NCBI GenBank assembly: GCA_916610825.1
Contig: OU744451.1
Span: 6,493,345-6,557,344, forward strand
Length of the DNA stretch: 64,000 nucleotides
Reading direction: 5' to 3'
Origin: Haliclystus octoradiatus
Lineage: Eukaryota; Cnidaria; Staurozoa; Stauromedusae; Haliclystidae
Part shown: positions 56,660 to 64,000 of the stretch, piece after piece
Numbering within the stretch: the stretch's first letter is position 1
Layout: each line of letters starts with the position of its first letter
The notes under the pieces: generated by a model
The model's database searches: none
The model's input: the letters and a program-made list of their open reading frames with translations, nothing else
What the model was told of the DNA's origin: nothing
Made by a program: the position numbers and the translations under genes

Positions 56660-57800
56660 AATCGCAAGATGGATCTTTCTGATGACGTGTTGTTGCCTTG
56701 GGTTATTATACAATCTATACTTGGACCATTGCTCTTTTTAGTTTATGTGAATGATCTACCAAACGTAATTAAACATGGCGCAGCTGGTCAGTTTGCCGAT
56801 GACACACAAGTATTGTATAATTTTAAAACTAAAGACAACCAATCACTGTGTAATGTACAAAAACAAATTAATGATGATTCAAAAAGAGTTTCGACTTGGT
56901 TTGCTGCAAATTCTCTACTACTCAACACTAATAAAACAAAAATTATGGCTATTGGTCACAAAAAGTTAATTAACCGAACTCTGCCAACTTTGACAATTGA
57001 CAAACAAAGTATAGAGTATGTAAGTACAGCTAGAAACTTGGGCGTGGTCTTTGATAATGAAATGAGTTTCAAGAAGCACGTCGATAAAATCTTAAGAACT
57101 GCTTCCTACAGATTATCTGCAATATCAAAGATTCGCCCTTATATTCCAGCTGGGTTATTTAAAACACTTATAGAATCAAAAATTTTAAATCCTTGTCTCT
57201 ACGCTATCGAAGTCTGGGCCTCATGCAACAAAACACAGCTTAGAAGGGTCCAGATAGGAATACAAAATTGGGCGGCAAAATTGATATGTGGAAAGCGAAA
57301 ATTTGATAGAATGGAAGACGCACTTGAACGACTGGGATGGCTCTCTATCAGCCACATGTCACATCTCCGTACTGCATGTACAGCCCACCAATCCAAATCA
57401 GGAATGTATGGTTCAGAATTAAAGACTTTATTTAATAAAAGTAACCACAAATATATTACAAGAAAAAACATGTACATTCTCCCGCGCGTCCATACTGGCC
57501 GTGGTAAATGATCATTCAGCTTTCGAGGTGCACAATCACTAAATAAATATTACAAATACGATTCATACAATATTATTAAATATAAACAAGAAATTAAAAT
57601 ACACTATATTCTCAATCAAACTAATTATTAGACGACGATGACGCCGTCAGACATCAAGAAACGACTGCTTAACAATAATGCCTTATATAACACATACATG
57701 TAATCAAATAGAACAAAAAGGAAAAATCATGTATCATAGTTGTTTATATGTCTTTAAATAAACTATTTCTATTCTATTCTATTCTATTCTATCTCAGATT
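56660..57800 (+). mobile_element. 5'-truncated LINE fragment nested in the hAT element
   Basis: Plus-strand frame 56669..57511 holds the C-terminal half of a reverse transcriptase: QSILGPLLFLVYVNDLP, then FADDTQVLYN (the catalytic YADD box with Phe), LLLNTNKTKIM and KHVDKILRTASYRLSAI, ending in a typical tail domain. About 280 bp of 3' UTR leads to a (TTCTA)n tract at about 57763..57797, the 3' signature of CR1/L2-like LINEs. It is 5'-truncated before the first RT motifs, as is usual. It differs clearly from the LINE at 39313..42204. Confidence 0.85.
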
Positions 57801-58778
57801 TCTTTGGCCATAAACTATGCCTCGGCTTAGACTTCATAAACTTTAGCATATAAAGCTATTAACTTTAACTTTTAGTCCACCACAGGAATTCCTAGCGTAG
57901 TGCATCTACTTTAACTCTTTAAATTTAGTATTAGTTATTCTATGAATGGTAACATGCAAGGTCAAAAAACCATATAAATTGAAAATCGTATAATATCAAA
58001 CGCAAAACATTTTAGTTATACTACAGTATATGCGTCCCTTATGTAAAGCCAACACATCTGAGATGATCACGGGGATGATCAACTTACCGATGATTGATTA
58101 GGATGATTTATCGACAGTGTTTTTGCTGTATATTTGGGATGAGCAGCTTTACAACTAAGACCCTTGTCTAGTCGTTGTCAAACGCTCTTTTACTTATTCA
58201 AAAAATTAAATTATGTCTATTGTTCGATTATGTCCATGATTTATCAATTTACTTCTTTAAATTAATACATTTCAATTCACGGAATAGCGGAATTTCAATA
58301 CAATTGAAATAAATTATACCGTAAGCAGTCCAGTCATATTATTACATATTATTACTACTAGTCCAAACATATTATTACTTCATATATAAAATCACATGAA
58401 CGGAGCAGTTTTCACAAAAATATCACATTATTCGTCATTCATTTCATAGGCGATGTGACTTGTCAATGGTTTGTTAGATGTGCTAACATTTCTTCGAAAA
58501 ATGACGGGAAATAAAACCAATTGAAATATATCGATAGTCATGAATTCATACAATTCGATTATTGAAATTTCTATCTATTCACATATCTATTATTCTGAAT
58601 TGCGTACATCATTCATTAGAATGTCTGGAACGCCCTACTTGAAAGTATAGTTTAATATGAAAATCCGTCAAAACTACTTTCTGTTCTTCTAAGCTTATTA
58701 TTTGCAAAGTTATCGTAGGACTGGCAGGGACAAAAATGGGGGGGGTAGACACCTCCTGACCCCCTAATTTGCGCCGGT
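57801..58778. other. hAT sub-terminal non-coding DNA
   Basis: No gene. This is the part of the hAT element between the nested LINE and the right TIR, with a G-run near 58738..58745. Confidence 0.45.
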
Positions 58779-58787
58779 GTTCCCTAC

Positions 58788-59369
58788 AGCACTGCATGAA
58801 ATGATTATTTTTTAGGGCAACGACCAAGTTCTCAACCTCCACAACTGTCACATATCATGATTTAGATTTGACACCTTTACAGTTAATCATGAATTTGTTA
58901 GCTTTTTACGTTGTAATAGAATTTCATGATTAGATTCTTATTGGCTTCGCCTAAGTCAGGTTGTCGTTTATGTCTCTCATATAATATTATGACAATAACC
59001 ACAGAGGCAATTCAAGGGTCAATTTCAAAGGGGACACAACAATCATCAGTAAATGATATAAGCATGGATATTAAATTATTAATTGAATTTAAAAATTTGC
59101 CCAATTTTGTGGAAAGTTGTGGGCGCCCTCGTGATTTCAAAACCGAATGGAATGCTTCGAAAGAGCAACATTGCCGGGCGTCATTCAGCATCATTCTGGA
59201 AATTGTTATAAATAGTACAAAGACAAGATGATTATGAATTAATTAGCTGTTCTGATAGAAAAAAAATCATCTCGTTAAGCATTTATTTAGAATTTCTTTA
59301 AAAGGGTTGATTTATCAATTGGAATTTGTTTAGTATTATCATGTTTATTAGCGTCAAAGAAGTCTATAA
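58788..59369. other. Intergenic DNA, nothing supported
   Basis: Plus frame 58926..59231 and its antisense frame overlap; neither resembles a known family. Confidence 0.4.
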
Positions 59370-59571
59370 ATACCAGGATATACCTGATGGTCATATTTTA
59401 TTAGAATTCTATTGTGTTAGATCACGAAATGTATTCATCTCTACAGAAAATGAATCTACTTCAACATACCAAAATACCAGTATATACCTGATGGTCATAT
59501 TTTATTAGAATTCTATTGTGTTAGATCATGAAAAGTATTCATCTCTATAGAAAATGAATCTACTTCAGCAT
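59370..59571 (+). repeat. Tandem duplication, 98-bp units
   Basis: 59370..59467 and 59474..59571 are nearly identical, period 104. Each unit starts ATACCAG and contains ACCTGATGGTCATATTTTAT and AGAAAATGAATCTACTTCA. A recent local duplication; non-coding. Confidence 0.85.
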
Positions 59572-60086
59572 TCGATCGCGATATGATTCCTATCTTTGTC
59601 AGTATTATTTTGAGTTAAAAATAATTATATTTTATTCTTATCGGGTTTATACTTGCCTTGTGATAAATGGTTGTTAATTTATTATTGATTGGTATATCAA
59701 CTCAGACAGCCCTTAATTATGTATTTAAATATTATTTGGAGATTTTGCAGCTCGATTTGGGTTCTCATTCTGATAATGATGAGTTATGTTTAGTTATGAT
59801 TTAGTTTTTAACAGATTTGTAAGGATCGACTATAATTATATGCAATATTTTTGTAGCAAAACGCTTGTTTTGTTGATTTTCACTAAACCTCACTTCTCCA
59901 AATTATTAAAATGCTTTTGGATTCATCTTATGTTTTCATCATTGAATGAAGTTATAAAATATTTTTGAAAACTAGAATTATTATAATTATTGATATAATT
60001 ATTGTTAGTATTTATAATTACTATTATAATTATTATCACAAATCAATAATGAAGTTTAATGTAAAAGCGTTTACTGTCTTTTCGTT
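59572..60086. other. Intergenic AT-rich DNA
   Basis: Contains an ATT/TAA-rich simple stretch near 59970..60050. No gene seen. Confidence 0.5.
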
Positions 60087-61374
60087 AATAGACAAATTCG
60101 GCTAAGAATCGAATGTAATGGTCACGTGATCTGAAATTGGTGTTTACAGCCGAACGAATGAATGGTTGAATGCGGTCGCACGTACTTTTCTCCAGTTTCA
60201 TAAAGCTTGTAAATTCGTATTATTGGAAGATTAAGTTGACTTATAGATATAAAAAATTACTTCTGTGCCTAGTTGTTTACTCAACATTGTTGCTGGCGTG
60301 TTTCATGTCTTATTTATGCCCCTAGAAGAAAAGTTACAAGGATTAGAAGACAGAATGTGTTCGCTGCCAGATCAGTCAAATTTTACTGGTTGACACATTA
60401 CTTTTGGGAATATTACTATGTATAAATATTGGATTAATACATTGAAAGTAAAGAATCACATTCTTTACCCTTTTTCAATGATGACAGCGAAGGAAAAAGG
60501 TAGTTCAAAGCTGGTATAAAGCCAACAGAAATTTCCATCGAACCTTACATTTTTGACGCCGTTTTCTCGCTTGTTTTCTTTCCATCATGAAGACTATGAC
60601 GGTCAAACATGAGCTTTTGATTATGAAAGAGGTATTGTACTAGCAGAAAAATAGCAAATTTCATGACAATTAATGCAAAATATATCTATGATGTTTTCTA
60701 TAATAGCATGTGCCGTGTGCTGAGCCGTCCAACAAACTCTGCGTATCAAGAAGTTTGGAATTGCAAACCATCTGGCCGTATTCAGAAATGCGAAGTTCTC
60801 TTGCTAGTTTTGCTCATGTGTTTTAGTCTTTCTACAGATGGTGTAGTTATTATATGGCTATATATACTTCACAAAGTGGATTTTCTGTCTGCCGTGTTGA
60901 ACATTAACAGTGTCATAACTCTGATGAAAGTCTACATAGAAGTAGAATACATCAAATTTTGTCGAGAAGAAATCAGATAACTCGATTGAAATCAAAACGT
61001 TTGTGACTAACATTGAAATAATATTATTTATGTCCAATTTATGGCATATTAATTATATTTCAAAATCCTAATGATATTGTAATTTAATAAGAAATCAATA
61101 GAAGTTTACTGTTTGCGTTGCAATTTTTGTCACCGATTTACATGCAGATTCATTTTCCTCATAACAATGAAAACAAGTTCAACGTAAAATTCAACATTTA
61201 AATTTATCTTTAGACTAACAAATTGTAAGATTCAAACTCATTTTGATAAATAAATTGGTTAAAATAAAACTACATATTGCTCTGTTTTGCGGTACTTCGA
61301 TTGATATTTACTCAAGTCACGTGATGTAAATACCCATTTCAAGTCACGTGATTTCTTAGCCGAATTTGTCTATT
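60087..61374. mobile_element. 1.3-kb TIR element of unknown superfamily
   Basis: The left end AATAGACAAATTCGGCTAAG (60087..60108 in full) and the right end 61353..61374 are exact inverted copies over 22 bp. With an indel, similarity continues for some 45 bp further through a CACGTGAT box and a TGAAAT..GGT.TTTACA stretch. TTA occurs on both sides and could be a target duplication. A single plus-strand frame of 105 codons (60663..60980) with a hydrophobic middle (CEVLLLVLLMCFSL) lies inside and matches nothing I know. Probably a non-autonomous DNA transposon. Confidence 0.65.
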
Positions 61375-62389
61375 ATCGTAGTAAAAAATGAAAACATGCA
61401 CGCTCGTAAATCGAATTTCTCATTTTCTATGATAAATCATAAGTTATATAAATATTCTTTACTATGCCTTGATTAACTCTGAATTCTGTATATATTTTTC
61501 TCCTAATTAATCGAATGCCAAAGTCATTTTATAATGTTCTTGCAAGTTTTTATATTTTTATGCCCTGCGGTAGATTGTTGATTGCAGCACCACTTTTGCC
61601 CTACGTGTCTTTGATTTCAAAACATATTCTGTTTGGTTTACTTATTCTAGTAATTCAAAGCAATTCAGTATTTTCTCTTATATTAATATAATTATAAAAC
61701 CGATTGGTTTTTTACTTTTTTACTTTTACTTTGTAAAATTTTAAGCTCAAGCTTAAATTCAAAACACTAGGCAGGAGAGAACATCAGAGTTAATCTTAGC
61801 TACAGACCGAATGAGAATTTCAAGTTTAGAAGTAACAAGTCCATTTGCATCTTCTTGCGACCATGATTCCAAAAGTTTTTCTATTCATACTCATGCAGTA
61901 CTATCAATTAAAGGATGTCATCATCAAACATTTAAACCAAATTTTCGTAAAGCTAAATATCAATCAACCTGTGAGCACTTGGCAACAATTAACTGGTGAT
62001 CCATGCCAAGAAATCACTGTGATGACGTTGAAATGTTTTTACAATATATGTTTTGTATTTGATTACTATATTCAAAACTTTGTCCGGCCGTCTTCTGTTG
62101 GTCGTAAAAAGACAAACTATTCGAAGACATCGAGACGCCTGGCAGCTATTAGACGAGTAGTGGTAGTAGTATAGACAGTCACATTATAGGAATGTGCCGT
62201 CCATCTTACGCCTTACATATTTGCTACACAAAGAGCGCCACAAATCACATGCAGACATAGCTGACAAAGAAACTTGTAAATATGACAATTCCAAATACAA
62301 ATCATTATGAAAAGAGACTACTTACCCATAGCCCCGTCGAAACATCCCCTTCGGTTGCTAGTGAAGCATGTCATGCAGCGGTCGAGGGA
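61375..62389. other. No gene supported
   Basis: Overlapping plus frames at 61811..61999 and 61845..62174 are of unclear nature. The second ends in a run of Val codons from a TAGTGGTAGTAGT tract. No family is recognised. Confidence 0.35.
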
Positions 62390-63165
62390 CATATTACGTC
62401 TTTGATCTCTCGGTATGAACTAAAAAAGACAACTGACATTGATGAGCAACAGAAAAGGCAGAAGGGGAAAGTTTCTCAAGTTTGGCAGTAGACAGTAAGT
62501 TGGACCAATGTAATCCTAAAGCATATCGAAGCATGGCGTCATAAGCTGAGTCAAATCGAGTCAATAGAGTGGTTGATAGAACCCACGTTTCGAATGCATA
62601 TAATAGAACAGGTTCTATCGTGTGTTTTAACAGTCGTAACTTGACGTCATTGCTGTTGACATCGGACGCCAAGACTTTGTTTAGACCTCTAATGGCTGAT
62701 CAAGCCTGACCAGGCTGACCTCTATACGTTGGGTTAAATCATCTGAAGAAGATGGAAGCACAGAACATAGGTACTTGAACGAATTTACACGTTCTAGCAC
62801 GTTCATTTGATGTATCAAGGTGTGCCTGTTTTATACCTAAAGCAATAAATTTCGTCTTAGTCGTGTTAATCGTAAAGCCTATCGTTTCACCAACCCGTTC
62901 AACTTCATCGAGAAGTTGTTGTGCATCAGATATTCTCTTTGTTAAGTTCGAAATATCATCAACGAATGAAAGGTCTGATACGCTGCGCTCTGCATGACTT
63001 GAAGACCTACGATGATCAGGGGTAAAACAGGAAGAGTCAGGGCATAAAATGCGAAAAACATAATCAATAAATAGAGTAAAGAAAAAAGGGGACAATGTGT
63101 CAACCTGTGGTACGCCAAAAGCTATCGGGAAATCGTCATTATCACCATATTGAGTTCTAACAAAA
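62390..63165 (-). pseudogene. Non-LTR reverse transcriptase relic
   Basis: Minus strand, from about 63165: FGVPQVDTLSPFFFTLFIDY (RT motif GxxQGDxLSP with Gly lost), then SVSDLSFVDDISNL (catalytic box FVDD instead of YADD) and VGETIGFTINTTKTKF. After a break come LKHTIEPVLLYAFETWVLST and FDSAYDAMLRYALGLHW, the usual post-RT tail. It is a third LINE type in this window. The two altered catalytic positions and the frame break make it dead. Clade is uncertain. Confidence 0.7.
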
Positions 63166-63277
63166 GCCCAATTAGAAGATTAAAAGACATGATAGCATCA
63201 ATAAGAACAATAGGTATATACTACGTATAGGACATGAGTATCTTAAATCTTAAAACTGAGCCAGTTGCCTTTTTGAG

Positions 63278-63906
63278 TCGATAAAAATTGCTGGAATCAG
63301 CATCACCAGAATGGAATCCATGCCTTCTCAAAGACATTGAAAAAATAGAAGCTATTCAACGGTACTTCACCAGAAGACTATTTCAACTTTTAAAACGTCC
63401 ATATACAAGCTATCCAGATCGCTTGAAGTTTCTTGGTCTGGAAAGTTTGGAATACAGAAGGGTTTTCTTTGATCTATGCATTTTGTATAAGATAACCCAC
63501 AATCTTGTGGATTTATGTATGGACGACTTGAGCTTCACGTATGACACAAATAAATATTCGATGCGTGGTCATCAATTCAAACTTATTGTCCCTCAGATAC
63601 CACGTCTACAAAGTGTACAACATCAATTTTGTTATCGAGTTACTCCATGGTGGAATAAACTGTCGTCAGACATAGTTTCATTGAACACACTGGCTAGTTT
63701 TAAATTTAATTTAAAGAAATACAATGTTAATTCGTTTTGTAAAGTTTTCAAATAGATTACACATCATATATCTGTAAACTTAGAATGTAAACTTAGAATT
63801 ATGAAACCATTAGGCTGTATGTAAGTGAGGGTTACAAGCCCTCCTGTATTTTCCTGTCAACAATTGAAAGTTGATGAAATAAATCAAATCAAATCAAATC
63901 AAATTG
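63278..63906 (+). mobile_element. 5'-truncated LINE 3' end (CR1-like)
   Basis: Frame 63288..63755 is a LINE C-terminal tail: SASPEWNPCLLKDIEKIEAI, FTRRLFQ, LKFLGLESLEYRRVFFDL, RVTPWWNKLSSDIVSLNTLASFK with Lys-rich end. The 3' UTR ends with (AAATC)n at about 63879..63905. Typical of CR1/Jockey-type LINEs found as 3' ends only. It is unrelated to the minus-strand RT relic beside it. Confidence 0.8.
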
Positions 63907-64000
63907 TTAAAGGACTAGTTGAATTATTCACTTACTGCTCAAAATATCATAAAAATGAAATAAAATGTATCATATTATTCCTTAGACAAATGATTACAAA

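Larger units (their letters stand above)
52847..58779 (-). mobile_element. hAT DNA transposon with TIRs and 8-bp target duplication
   Basis: The left end CAGGGGCGCAAATT (52847..) and the complement of the right end (..AATTTGCGCCGGTG at 58779) agree at 12 of 14 positions. Further G-rich similarity continues inward. Flanking octamers are TTCCCTAT (52839..52846) and TTCCCTAC (58780..58787), 7 of 8 identical, the length expected for hAT. A hAT transposase lies inside on the minus strand. A LINE fragment inserted later at about 56.66-57.80 kb. The transposase is broken, so the element is inactive. Confidence 0.78.

Noticed and set aside
1-64000. CRISPR arrays, prokaryotic operons or ribosomal RNA genes
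   Set aside because: No regularly spaced direct repeats, rRNA-like sequence or bacterial signals were seen. Introns and eukaryotic repeats show a nuclear animal genome.

Overview
The window is an AT-rich stretch of nuclear DNA from an invertebrate animal. Spliceosomal introns, a tRNA-derived SINE, several LINE families, hAT, PIF/Harbinger-like and Tc1-like elements and Polintons all point that way. A lophotrochozoan such as a mollusc, annelid or brachiopod is a reasonable guess, but the sequence alone does not prove it. I found no single-copy host gene that I can name. Almost everything legible is mobile DNA, much of it nested.

The centrepiece is a complete 17.3 kb Polinton/Maverick at 13176..30492. 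It has 726-bp terminal inverted repeats (TIRs) and a perfect 6-bp target duplication, TCCAAC. It carries inward-facing genes at both ends and a multi-exon protein-primed DNA polymerase B with N-terminal zinc fingers on the minus strand. From a divergent promoter region, a virus-like plus-strand cluster then runs: packaging ATPase, two small conserved proteins, integrase with chromodomain, minor capsid, small basic QRGG protein, major capsid, adenain-like protease. Three of its core genes each carry one lesion: a TAA in the polymerase, a 1-nt deletion in the ATPase, and a TGA just after the catalytic His of the protease. The element therefore looks young but recently disabled. A PIF/Harbinger-like MITE sits in its accessory region.

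The Polinton landed inside an exon of a minus-strand, spliced, decaying gene with Helitron-like HUH Rep features. Pieces of that gene flank it on both sides (12567..13175 and 30493..32330). A second, much older and unrelated-in-sequence Polinton relic occupies about 47.0-52.1 kb. It keeps the QRGG protein, a broken major capsid gene and two tandem copies of the family that forms the right-end gene of the intact element.

Region by region: 1-12.5 kb is intergenic DNA with MITEs, dispersed repeats, a SINE with 12-bp target duplication and a Penelope-like relic. 12.5-34 kb is the Helitron-like gene split by the Polinton. 34-47 kb holds a Mutator-like transposase relic, a near full-length LINE, Tc1-like MITEs and a relic of an unclassified repeat gene family. 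47-52.6 kb is the Polinton relic. 52.8-58.8 kb is a hAT element with recognisable TIRs and target duplication, into which a LINE 3' fragment has inserted. 59-64 kb has a tandem repeat, a 1.3 kb TIR element of unknown family and two LINE fragments.

The most interesting leads are the two TIR-adjacent Polinton genes. Both start just inside the TIR under mirrored TATA boxes, carry basic nuclear-localisation-like clusters and may share a beta-rich single-stranded-DNA-binding type of fold. The right-end family occurs three times in this window and its C-terminal motif is conserved between very different Polintons. All calls come from reading the sequence; no database search was run.
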